NCBI GenBank assembly: GCA_902464015.1
Contig: CABQHM010000035.1
Coordinates: forward strand, 1-35,137
From: an uncultured Coriobacteriales bacterium
GTDB taxonomy: Bacteria; Actinomycetota; Coriobacteriia; Coriobacteriales; UMGS124
Reading direction: 5' to 3'
DNA length: 35,137 bases
Shown here: positions 24,167-31,645 of the stretch, in pieces
Layout: every line of letters starts with the position of its first letter
Numbering within the stretch: the stretch's first letter is position 1
Made by a program: the position numbers and the translations under genes
The notes under the pieces: generated by a model
The model's input: only the letters and a program-made list of their open reading frames with translations
Told to the model about the DNA's origin: nothing
The model's database searches: none

Positions 24167-26377
24167 TTAGGCGTTGGCCAGGGCGCTGTTCACTGCGTCG
24201 AAGATGGCCTTGGAGGTGACGGTTGCGCCGGCCACGGCGTCGACGCCGTCAGTGCCGTTGGCGGCCACGATGGCGTCGGGCAGCTGCTCGATGGCCTTGG
24301 AGCCGATGCCCTGGGTCTCGGAGTTGTCGCCGACGGTGACGGTGGCGACCTTGCCGTCCTTGACCTCGACGGTCACGGGCACCTTGCCGCCGATGCCCTT
24401 GCCCTCGGCGGTGTAGGAGCCGTCCTTGAGGGCGCCGGCCTCGGCCTTGTCAGCCTTGGCGTCATCGGCGGGAGCGGCCTGCTTCAGGCAGTCCTCGACG
24501 GCGGAGAAGATGGCCTTGGAGGTGACGGTGGCGCCGGAGACGGCGTCGACGCCCTCGGTGCCGTTGGCCTTGACGATGGCGTCGGGGAGCTGCTCGATGG
24601 CCTTGGAGCCGATGCCCTGGGTCTCGGAGTTCTCGCCGACCTCGACGGCGGAAATCTTGCCGCCCTCGACGGTCACCGTAACGGGCACGTCGCCGCCGAT
24701 ACCCTTGCCGGAGGCGGTGTAAGTGCCGTCGGCAACAGCGCTGGCGTCAGCAGCAGGAGCGGCGTCGGCCTCCTCGGCTGCAGCAGCCTCGGGGTCGGTC
24801 TGACCGGTTGCGCCGGGCTTGACGGGGTCGGACTCATAGGTGCCGGCAACGGCATTCTCGGCAGAGATCATACCGAGGGCAGCGCAGGCCATGAGGCAGG
24901 TGCCCGAGCCGTAGTAGAAGTCGCCCAGCCAGCCAGCGGAGCAGTTGCCAGCGGCGAAGAGATGAGGGATGGGGTTGCCCTCGTAGTCGAGCACGTGGCA
25001 CTGCTCGTCGATGACCATGCCGCCGAAGGCGCCGGTGGTGGACATGATGAGCTTCATCGCGTAGTAGGGCGCGTCGATGGTGCCGAAGCCGTCGGTACGG
25101 CCGAACTGCGGGTCCTCCTGGTTCTCGCAGCACTTCTTCCACTCGTCGAGCGTGGTCTGCAGGCCAACCTCGGGCAGGCCGGTCTTTTCGGCAAGCTCGG
25201 CCACGGTCTCGCCCTTCACCAGAGTGCCGTCATCGTACCAAGCCTGAACCTGGGCCTCGTCCTGAAGCGAGGGGTTGTCATCGAAGTTGGAGTCGCCGAA
25301 GACAATCCAAACCTGGCCGTCAATACCGCCCTCCTGACGGGTCTGGGTATACAGGCAGCGGCTCCAGAAGCCGTAGGTGGTGTCCTCACGGGCGAAGCGG
25401 TAGCCGCGCGGGCCAACGGCGATGATGTCCATCATGTGCTTGTTGGTGCCGATCCAGAAGTAGCTGGGGTTGTTGTCGGTGCCGTGGAAGCTCGTCTGGG
25501 CGCCCAGGGCCATGCCGGCCAGGATGCCTTCGCCCGTGTTGGCGTCGACCATGGTGAGGTTGTGGTGCTTAATCATCCAGTAGTGATGCGGGTTCACGTG
25601 CTTGGCCATGACCTCGTTGTGGTCGATGCCGCCGGTGCAGCAAATGACGCCCTTCTCGGCCTTGTAGCAGGAGCCGTCGAGGCACTTGACGCCGTTGACG
25701 GTGCCGTTCTCGTCGGTCAGGAACTCGACGATCTCGGCATTCAGGACAATCTTGCCGCCCTTGTCCTCAACAGCCTTGGCGGCGTTGTCCATCCAGACTT
25801 TGCCGCCGTGGCCGTAGGTGCCCTCGGGGTCGGCCGGGTCCACCAGGTACATGATGCGGTCGGCGATGGTCTCCTGCGGCACGAAGGGAACGGGGCGGAT
25901 GCCGGCGGTGCCGCCCACGGCGCAGCCAAAGGAGCTCTTGACCCACTCGAGAGCCTCGCCCGACTTGGCAACGAGCGTCTTCACGAGGTCCTCGTCGCAG
26001 TCGCCGTCGGCCATGGCGAGCCAGCACTGCTGCATGAGCTCGATAGAGTCGTTCTTGGTGACGGGGTTGGTGCCGTCGTCGAGGGCGAACTCGTCGTCGC
26101 ACACGGCCTGGAAGGCGCCCTCGGAGAACTGCAGCGTGCCGCCGGTGAAGCCGGACTTCTCGAGGACGATGACGGAGGCACCCAGCTCGAGGGCACGGTA
26201 GGCAGCGTTCAGGCCAGCGCCGCCTGCGCCGCAGACGACGACGTCGGCGGTGTCGGTCCAAGTGGGCTCAGCGGCCTCGTCGGCCATTGCGAGGGAACCC
26301 TTGTAGCCACAAGCAGCGAGCAGGCTGGCGGTGCCGGCGGCACCCAGGAAACCACGGCGAGAGACAGTAGCGTTCAT
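24167..26377 (-). CDS. Tat lipoprotein FAD reductase with two C-terminal FMN-binding domains
   Basis: A 736-residue extracytoplasmic flavoprotein. The N-terminus has a Tat motif (S-R-R-G-F-L, residues 6-11) and ends in a lipobox, L-A-A-C23, so it is probably a membrane-anchored lipoprotein. The FAD domain begins ADVVVCGAGGAGLNAAYRA and spans to about 530, with the terminal block DFYYGSGTCLMACAALGMISA. After an Ala/Asp/Glu/Pro linker come two FMN_bind domains (about 555-645 and 655-735). Each carries a flavinylation-type motif, DAVSGATVTS and DAVAGATVTS, whose Thr is normally linked covalently to FMN by ApbE. Such enzymes take electrons through FMN to reduce an organic acceptor outside the cytoplasm; the acceptor is unknown. 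ATG 26377 has AGGAGG 8 bases away. Confidence 0.93.
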   Translation of the reverse strand: MNATVSRRGFLGAAGTASLLAACGYKGSLAMADEAAEPTWTDTADVVVCGAGGAGLNAAYRALELGASVIVLEKSGFTGGTLQFSEGAFQAVCDDEFALDDGTNPVTKNDSIELMQQCWLAMADGDCDEDLVKTLVAKSGEALEWVKSSFGCAVGGTAGIRPVPFVPQETIADRIMYLVDPADPEGTYGHGGKVWMDNAAKAVEDKGGKIVLNAEIVEFLTDENGTVNGVKCLDGSCYKAEKGVICCTGGIDHNEVMAKHVNPHHYWMIKHHNLTMVDANTGEGILAGMALGAQTSFHGTDNNPSYFWIGTNKHMMDIIAVGPRGYRFAREDTTYGFWSRCLYTQTRQEGGIDGQVWIVFGDSNFDDNPSLQDEAQVQAWYDDGTLVKGETVAELAEKTGLPEVGLQTTLDEWKKCCENQEDPQFGRTDGFGTIDAPYYAMKLIMSTTGAFGGMVIDEQCHVLDYEGNPIPHLFAAGNCSAGWLGDFYYGSGTCLMACAALGMISAENAVAGTYESDPVKPGATGQTDPEAAAAEEADAAPAADASAVADGTYTASGKGIGGDVPVTVTVEGGKISAVEVGENSETQGIGSKAIEQLPDAIVKANGTEGVDAVSGATVTSKAIFSAVEDCLKQAAPADDAKADKAEAGALKDGSYTAEGKGIGGKVPVTVEVKDGKVATVTVGDNSETQGIGSKAIEQLPDAIVAANGTDGVDAVAGATVTSKAIFDAVNSALANA
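24200..24731. repeat. 306-bp tandem duplication within the FMN-binding region
   Basis: Positions 24200-24425 and 24506-24731 align without gaps at a constant offset of 306 bases (102 codons). One uninterrupted identical stretch exceeds 40 bases. Each copy encodes one FMN-binding domain, so the second domain arose by in-frame duplication. Confidence 0.85.
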
Positions 26378-26866
26378 AATAGAAACCTCCTGAATCAACG
26401 TGCACCTTTAAGTAATGGTTGGTGTGCCAGGTTCTGTGCCATCCCCATGGCCCAGAAACATCTCGGCGCATGTGCGTGCCCGTCTCACGTCTGAGACGTC
26501 ATGCCTTACATACACGTGCGCCGGATGGTTTGACCGGCCCTGGCGGCCGGTGGTTGTCGCATGCGATGCGGTGCGTGGGGTTCGCGCTTGCCTCGTTGCG
26601 ACTGATTCGAACTCTAGGCGGCAGGCGGCGATTTTTCGAGGGCAAACGGGGGTGTTTGCGTGCTCACCCCTGGGTGATTCAACAATCACCCCACCATCTA
26701 GCTGGGATGTTAAGGAATATGAATCTTCTAGCCCTCATAGGGGACAAACGAGTATCATTCCTCACGTTGAGTTTTGGCCGGGCGCAAGGGACGCCCAGAT
26801 GCAGCGCATGCGGTTTGGGTTTGCTGCAACCGACTCTTGAGAGAACGGACGAGGGAAGGATTGCCC
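26378..26866. promoter_or_regulatory. Divergent control region between FMN/FAD reductase and membrane LuxR gene
   Basis: Nearly 490 bases without a credible gene. It holds the perfect inverted repeat GGGTGATT-CAAC-AATCACCC (26672-26691), flanked by an outer pair GGGGTG (26649-26654) and CACCCC (26665-26670) of the same GGGTG theme. A separate 13-base palindrome, ACGTCTGAGACGT, lies at 26487-26499. The AGGAGG of the reductase is at 26386-26391. No clear -35/-10 pair was assigned for either gene. The repeated GGGTGA/TCACCC elements are good candidates for binding by the adjacent LuxR protein. Confidence 0.5.
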
Positions 26867-28360
26867 ATGGTGGCGGAGCAACTTGAGTCTCGGGGTGGAC
26901 TCGGGGTATGGGGACGAGGCGGCTTGGGCGAAGCTCACCCCGCTGGCGCGCCTGGCAGGGTGAGCGCCGTCGTGCTTGCCACGCTTGCCTGCGTCTGCAG
27001 CTCGGTGGACGTCTGGGTCCTCATGACCATGGCCCTGCCGCTGCTGGAGCCCTTGAACCCCGCGGCTGTCACCATCCAAGCCGTCGTCGCTGCGGTAGGT
27101 TATGTCCTCGTGGCCCTCGTTGCCCTCAAGGCGCCGCGCCTGGTGTCACCCGTCGCATTCAGTGCCGCCTCCGTCGCCTTGATCCTGGGCGGGTCGTTCG
27201 TGTGGTGGTGGGGGATGGAGACCTCTAGCGCCCTCGTTGCCACGCTGGGCGTGTGCGTGGCCCATTTCGGCTGCGCATGGCCACGCATCTTGGTGGGTGC
27301 GTCGCTGTGTGCCCTGGGTAACAAGCGCGACCTCGTTCTTGCCGCCTTTTTGGGCGAGGGCATCGGCGCCCTCATGCGCTGCCTCATCCCGCAAACGCTC
27401 TCGCTTACGGCGTGCCTTGCCGTTGCGGGTCTCGCCGAGCTTGTGATGACGTGCGTCGGGCATGCTGGCGGCGTGCCCTTCCTCCAAAAGGGGCTGTCGG
27501 CTCGTTCGCCTGAGGAGCTCGGCACCACGAACCCCAACTCCTTTGTGAGCCCTTCGCACCGACTCTTCATCCTCATCGCGTTCTTCGAGTTCATTCACGG
27601 CATCTCGTTGGCCGAGAAGACGGGCGTCATTCTCGGGGCGAACATCGCGGTGGTGGTTGCCTTGATTGCCGGTGGGGTTTGGGTGTTTGCACGGCACCGC
27701 ATGGAGAGCGAGGACATCTTGCTCGTGATTGCGGCGCTCCTCATGCTCGGCGGCTTCATCTTGCGCCCTCTTACGCCCGTCGAATCCATGATGTCGAGTA
27801 CACTCTCGTTCGCTGGTGCGGCATTCTCATGGGTGCTCATTTGGACGGTCTTTGCTTCGGTGGGCATGTCAAACCCGGCGGGTGCCCTGTGGGCGCTCGG
27901 AGCGGGTTATACCATGCAAGCCCTTGGCTTGGAGGCGGGCTCGCTTCTGGGTCGCTGGGCCACATCTGAGTGGTTTGTAGCTTCAGACAGCGTGGCAAAC
28001 TGTCTCAACGCTGTGGTGGTGCTCGCCTTCATCGGGTATCTACTCGTGGGCATGCGCGGGTTCTCGTTCAGTACGGCCTTTGCGGATATCGTGCCCGTTG
28101 AGCCCCTGCGTACCCTGGAGCACGCCGCTGCCCACATCGAGCAGAGCTGCGAGACCCTGGCGCATGAACACGGCCTGTCGGCCCGTGAGCTCGACGTGAT
28201 GCGTCTGCTTGCGCAGGGCAAGGGCGGCCAAGAGATACAGGACGAGCTTGTGGTGTCGCGCAACACGGTGAAGACCCATGTGCGCCACATCTACCGCAAG
28301 CTTGACGTGCATTCACAGCAGGAGCTCATCAACCTCGTTGGAGGAGATTTGCCTCGCTGA
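26867..28360 (+). CDS. Polytopic membrane LuxR-family regulator
   Basis: A 497-residue protein. About residues 30-425 are a multi-helix membrane domain (roughly ten to twelve hydrophobic segments, transporter-like), and residues about 436-495 are a LuxR-type HTH: LSARELDVMRLLAQGKGGQEIQDELVVSRNTVKTHVRHIYRKLDV. In Coriobacteriia such membrane LuxR proteins are known to sit next to, and control, Tat-type reductases, probably sensing the reductase substrate at the membrane. Here it is divergent from the FMN/FAD reductase at 24167-26377, so that gene is the likely target. ATG 26867 is chosen because GGGAAGGA (26853-26860) precedes it by 6 bases; the in-frame upstream extension has no ribosome site and lacks hydrophobic character. 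Confidence 0.92.
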   Translation: MVAEQLESRGGLGVWGRGGLGEAHPAGAPGRVSAVVLATLACVCSSVDVWVLMTMALPLLEPLNPAAVTIQAVVAAVGYVLVALVALKAPRLVSPVAFSAASVALILGGSFVWWWGMETSSALVATLGVCVAHFGCAWPRILVGASLCALGNKRDLVLAAFLGEGIGALMRCLIPQTLSLTACLAVAGLAELVMTCVGHAGGVPFLQKGLSARSPEELGTTNPNSFVSPSHRLFILIAFFEFIHGISLAEKTGVILGANIAVVVALIAGGVWVFARHRMESEDILLVIAALLMLGGFILRPLTPVESMMSSTLSFAGAAFSWVLIWTVFASVGMSNPAGALWALGAGYTMQALGLEAGSLLGRWATSEWFVASDSVANCLNAVVVLAFIGYLLVGMRGFSFSTAFADIVPVEPLRTLEHAAAHIEQSCETLAHEHGLSARELDVMRLLAQGKGGQEIQDELVVSRNTVKTHVRHIYRKLDVHSQQELINLVGGDLPR

Positions 28361-28472
28361 GCGGTGTTTGGTTGAGGATCGCGGGCTGGGGTAGAATGCC
28401 TGCGTAGTGCGCCTGAAGTTTAGGATTTCAGGTGACTGAAGACGCAATATGGTGTCGGGGAAGGAGCTTGCT

Positions 28473-28691
28473 ATGTATATGGCTGACGATGCGACCTTGA
28501 TTTTGGGTGTCATTTCCTGCATTCTTTTCGCTTGCGTTGTGGTGGCGTACTTCCTGTCCATCTCCATGATGGTGCACAGCGCCATTGAGAAGGGCTGCAC
28601 GTGGAGCAAGGGCCGCCTGTGGTTCATTGGTATCTTTACGACGCCCATTACCCTGGGGGTTATTGTGGCGGGTCTGCCCGATCGCAAATAA
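28473..28691 (+). CDS. Small two-helix membrane protein, unknown function
   Basis: A 72-residue protein with two hydrophobic segments: about 8-32 (ATLILGVISCILFACVVVAYFLSI) and about 50-67 (LWFIGIFTTPITLGVIVAGL). A short polar loop containing HSAIEKGCTWSKGR lies between them. I do not recognise the family. AAGGAG (28461-28466) lies 6 bases before ATG 28473, and its own terminator follows, which supports a real gene. It lies between the LuxR gene and the Bce-type module without overlap with either. ATG 28479 is an alternative start. Confidence 0.7.
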   Translation: MYMADDATLILGVISCILFACVVVAYFLSISMMVHSAIEKGCTWSKGRLWFIGIFTTPITLGVIVAGLPDRK

Positions 28692-28735
28692 CGCCTGCAG
28701 GCCGGTTGTCCTTTCAAGTGAGTTGAGCTGTTCGA

Positions 28736-28774
28736 GCAGGTCGTCGACGTGGATTCGGCGGCCTGCTTTTGTTT
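28736..28774 (+). terminator. Terminator after the small membrane protein gene
   Basis: GCAGGTCG (28736-28743) pairs with CGGCCTGC (28759-28766), one pair being G-T, and TTTTGTTTG follows. Confidence 0.7.
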
Positions 28775-28986
28775 GCCGCCGAGTCGGCCCACGTGCTCTT
28801 TTAGCGTGAAGGCAAGCGGGTGCCGTTATGTCTGCGGATGTCTCGACCAGCCCGGGCACCCTGAACCCTCCATGTCGCCATGTCGGGGGCTTGAATTTTG
28901 TGACACGCATGTAAGGTTTGTCATCTCCGTCCTTGGTATTATGAACAGCGTACAAGCGGCGTATCGGTGAGGTAGGTGATACATAT
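28775..28986 (+). promoter_or_regulatory. Bce-type promoter before the second two-component system
   Basis: TGACA-CGCA-TGTAA (28901-28914) fits exactly the published binding motif of BceR-type regulators (TNACA-N4-TGTAA). TATTAT (28937-28942) is a likely -10, placing the box at or just upstream of a weak -35, as expected for an activator. The same CATGTAAGG core recurs before the transporter genes (30767-30775). The remainder of the interval (28775-28900) shows no gene. Confidence 0.6.
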
Positions 28987-29667
28987 ATGCATATATATGT
29001 CATTGAAGACGACGAGTCGGTGCGCGATCAACTTGCGGTGCTCTTGCAGCGCGCCGGTTACGAGGTGGCGTGTGCCACATCGTTCGACAACCTGGTAGAC
29101 GATGCGCTTGCAGCCTCTCCCGACCTCGTGTTGCTCGACCTGGGCCTGCCTGGTACCGACGGCCAGATAGTCTGTCGCGAGCTGCGCCGTGTCTCGCATG
29201 TGCCCATCATCGTGGTCACGAGCCGTGCCACCGATCTTGACGAGGTCATGTCCATGACGTTGGGCGCCGATGACTTTGTGACCAAGCCCTACAACCCCTC
29301 CGTGCTCCTTGCCCACATCGAGGCATGTCTGCGCCGGGCCAAAGGCCCTAACGCCCACCTGGCCAGTGCACTAGAATGCGCGGGGGTTTCGCTCGATCTT
29401 GCCCGATGCACGGCGAGCTACGAAGGCAAGTCGGTCGAACTCACCAAGAACGAAGCGCGCATATTGTCGCTGCTTATGCGTCGCGCCGGCAAGGTTGTGT
29501 CACGCGAGGACATCATGGTGGAGCTTTGGAACTCCGATGCCTTCATCGACGACAACACCCTTACGGTGAACATGAACCGACTGCGCAAGACACTTGCCTC
29601 CATCGGCGTGGAAGGCTTCCTGCGCACGCACCGCGGCCTGGGCTATTCGGCGGAGACATCCCTGTGA
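28987..29667 (+). CDS. Bce-type response regulator (OmpR family)
   Basis: A 226-residue regulator. The receiver has D8/D9, phospho-acceptor D51 in LVLLDLGLPG, T78 and K100-P101. The C-terminal winged helix includes LTKNEARILSLLMRRAGKVVSREDIM and ends NRLRKTLASIGVEGFLRTHRGLGY. Sequence features match the subfamily that serves Bce-type antimicrobial peptide transporters. The ATG at 28987 follows GGTGAGGTAGGTGAT. It overlaps the kinase by 4 bases. The upstream box suggests it regulates its own transcription as well as the transporter genes, but self-regulation is inference. Confidence 0.92.
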   Translation: MHIYVIEDDESVRDQLAVLLQRAGYEVACATSFDNLVDDALAASPDLVLLDLGLPGTDGQIVCRELRRVSHVPIIVVTSRATDLDEVMSMTLGADDFVTKPYNPSVLLAHIEACLRRAKGPNAHLASALECAGVSLDLARCTASYEGKSVELTKNEARILSLLMRRAGKVVSREDIMVELWNSDAFIDDNTLTVNMNRLRKTLASIGVEGFLRTHRGLGYSAETSL

Positions 29668-30731
29668 GGGCGCTTGAGCGTGACGCGCGCGGTCTGAGCC
29701 TTGCGGCCTACCTGCGCGGCCATGCGGCTACGGTGCTGGTGGGGATCGCCGTACTCGCTTTCGTGTGGCCTTTGCTGAGGTTGACGGGTATGACGGGCCA
29801 GTTAGCGGCCCTGTTCGTTGTTTTGCTTGCTTTGGTGCTGGGGTCCATGGGCCTTATCAACTACCTGCGCGCACGCAGCTGGTGCCAGGCGTTTCAGGAT
29901 ATTGCCGACGAGCCCGACCGTGCGCTCGCGCTCGCGAGCGAAATGAGTGAGCCCGATGGGGCCGAGGCCCGTGCAGCGTATGAGGCGCTCGAAGCGCTGC
30001 GTGTGCAGGCGGCACATGAAGTGGGGGAGTCGCAGCGCCGCGAGCGTGAGCACCGCGAGTACGTGGAAACATGGGTTCACGAGGTCAAGACGCCCCTGGC
30101 TGCCGCGCGACTCATCATCGACAATGAAGACGGTCGCGTGCCTCGCAGCCTCACCACCGAGCTCGACCGCGTGGACACCCTTGTCGAGCAGGCGTTGTTC
30201 TTTGCCCGCTCAAGTTGCGTCGAAAAAGACTTTCGCATTCGGTCGTGCGAGGCGTCGACTCTGGTACGCGATGCATTGAAGTCCCGCGCGGCGGCGCTTG
30301 TGAGCGCGCACATGGCGGTCAGCATGGAGGGGCTCGAAGGTGTCACGGTATTTGCCGACGCCAAGTGGGTCGTGTTCGTCTTGGGTCAGCTTATCGACAA
30401 TGCCGTGCGGTACCGCCGCCCCGACGGGGCCTGCCGTATCGACTTCAGTGCGTCTCGCGAAGACGAAGGCAGGGCGGACGAGCGCGTGGTGCTCAAGGTG
30501 CGCGACAACGGGTGCGGTGTATGCGCCGCCGACAGGGGTCGAGTGTGGGAGAAGGGCTTTACCGGCAGTAACGGTCGCACGCACGCCAAGTCGACGGGTA
30601 TAGGTCTCTACCTCGTGCGCAGTCTCTGTCAGCAGATGGGCGTCGCAACAAGCCTGTCGAGCGTTGAGGGGCAGTGGACGTGTGTGAGCCTAACGTTTCC
30701 GGCCAATCGCATGCATATGCTGGGGGAATAA
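29664..30731 (+). CDS. Intramembrane-sensing histidine kinase (BceS-like)
   Basis: A 355-residue kinase. Two helices (about 21-40 and 45-66) are joined by only a few residues, so it has no external sensor domain. Its H-box is the Bce-specific YVETWVHEVKTPLAA (H139), followed by an N-box LIDNAVRYR, G1 VRDNGCGV, F-box VWEKGFTG and G2 STGIGLYLVRSL. Kinases of this kind do not bind the drug; they read the activity of the partner Bce transporter. GTG 29664 overlaps the regulator stop (GTGA) and is preceded by GGCGGAGAC. The frame is open upstream into the regulator gene, but that part is a shadow. Two cysteines in the G1 region are unusual but their meaning is unknown. Confidence 0.92.
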   Translation: MRALERDARGLSLAAYLRGHAATVLVGIAVLAFVWPLLRLTGMTGQLAALFVVLLALVLGSMGLINYLRARSWCQAFQDIADEPDRALALASEMSEPDGAEARAAYEALEALRVQAAHEVGESQRREREHREYVETWVHEVKTPLAAARLIIDNEDGRVPRSLTTELDRVDTLVEQALFFARSSCVEKDFRIRSCEASTLVRDALKSRAAALVSAHMAVSMEGLEGVTVFADAKWVVFVLGQLIDNAVRYRRPDGACRIDFSASREDEGRADERVVLKVRDNGCGVCAADRGRVWEKGFTGSNGRTHAKSTGIGLYLVRSLCQQMGVATSLSSVEGQWTCVSLTFPANRMHMLGE

Positions 30732-30746
30732 GACGGCTGGCACGTA

Positions 30747-30775
30747 CCTTACACGAACGTCACCCACATGTAAGG
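30747..30775 (+). promoter_or_regulatory. Bce-type operator before the transporter genes
   Basis: The inverted repeat CCTTACA (30747-30753) and TGTAAGG (30769-30775) lies about 100 bases before the ATPase start. A TNACA-N4-TGTAA-like element (30760-30773, TCACC in place of TNACA, one mismatch) overlaps it. It shares CATGTAAGG with the box at 28909-28917. No clear -10 was assigned. Confidence 0.5.
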
Positions 30776-30877
30776 ACAATCGATGGCACGGCAATGCCCG
30801 ACAGGCGATGATGTCTAGCGTTGAAAGGCAACTATGACGCGCGGCATCTGGCCAGTAGCGCGGAAGGGAGGCCTGCC

Positions 30878-31645
30878 ATGGCGGCGGTCTTGGAAGTGCG
30901 AAACCTCGAGAAAGTGTATGCGGGAAGGGGCGCTTCGACCCAGGCGCTCGCAGGCGTGAGCCTGTCGGCTGAAAAGGGCGACTTCGTGGGCATCATGGGT
31001 GCGTCGGGTTCGGGCAAGACCACGCTGCTCAACTGCATCGCCACCATCGATGCACCCACCTCGGGCACGGTCCTCATCAACGGGCAAGATGTGACGAAGT
31101 TGAAGTCGCGCGCTTTAGCGGACTTTCGTCGTGAGGAGCTCGGCTTCGTGTTCCAGAATTCCAACCTGCTCGATACGCTTACCTGTCGCGAGAACATAGC
31201 GTTGCCCCTTACCATCGGGCGTGTGCCGGCGGGCGAGATTTCGGCGCGCATCATGGCTATGGCATCGACCCTGGGCATCGAGGGGATTCTCAACAAGTTT
31301 CCCTACCAGGTGTCGGGCGGTCAGCGTCAGCGTGTGGCAGCGGCCCGCGCCATGATCGGCCAACCCAAGCTCGTGCTTGCCGACGAGCCCACGGGCGCTT
31401 TGGACTCCAAGAACGCAAAGCTTCTGCTCGAGTGCTTCGAGATGCTCAACAAGCAACTCGATGCCACCATTCTCATGGTGACGCACGACTCGTTTGCCGC
31501 CAGCTATTGCAAGCGCGTCGTGTTCATCCGCGACGGTCGCGTGTTCACCGAGGTGGTGCGCGGTGACGCCACGCGCAAGCAGTTCTTCGACGACATCATG
31601 CGCGTCGTAGCTGTCATCGGGGGAGACGACACGCATGATTGCTAA
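30878..31645 (+). CDS. Bce-type ABC transporter ATPase
   Basis: A 255-residue ATPase. Walker A is at residues 41-49 (GASGSGKTT). The Q-loop FVFQNSNLLDTLT is typical of BceA, with signature VSGGQRQR, Walker B LVLADEPTGALD and switch region VTHDS. ATG 30878 follows GGGAGG by 6 bases; the in-frame extension upstream adds an unrelated leader. The stop lies 11 bases inside the permease gene, so translation is coupled. Together with the permease it would remove or shield peptide antibiotics (bacitracin, lantibiotic type) bound to lipid II-cycle targets, and signal to the kinase. Confidence 0.93.
   Translation: MAAVLEVRNLEKVYAGRGASTQALAGVSLSAEKGDFVGIMGASGSGKTTLLNCIATIDAPTSGTVLINGQDVTKLKSRALADFRREELGFVFQNSNLLDTLTCRENIALPLTIGRVPAGEISARIMAMASTLGIEGILNKFPYQVSGGQRQRVAAARAMIGQPKLVLADEPTGALDSKNAKLLLECFEMLNKQLDATILMVTHDSFAASYCKRVVFIRDGRVFTEVVRGDATRKQFFDDIMRVVAVIGGDDTHDC

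Noticed and set aside
24161..26494. A 777-codon plus-strand open frame, rich in Gly, Val, Leu and Asp
   Set aside because: It is the antisense shadow of the FAD/FMN reductase in GC-rich DNA. It is low complexity with no ribosome site, and the minus-strand gene has clear motifs.
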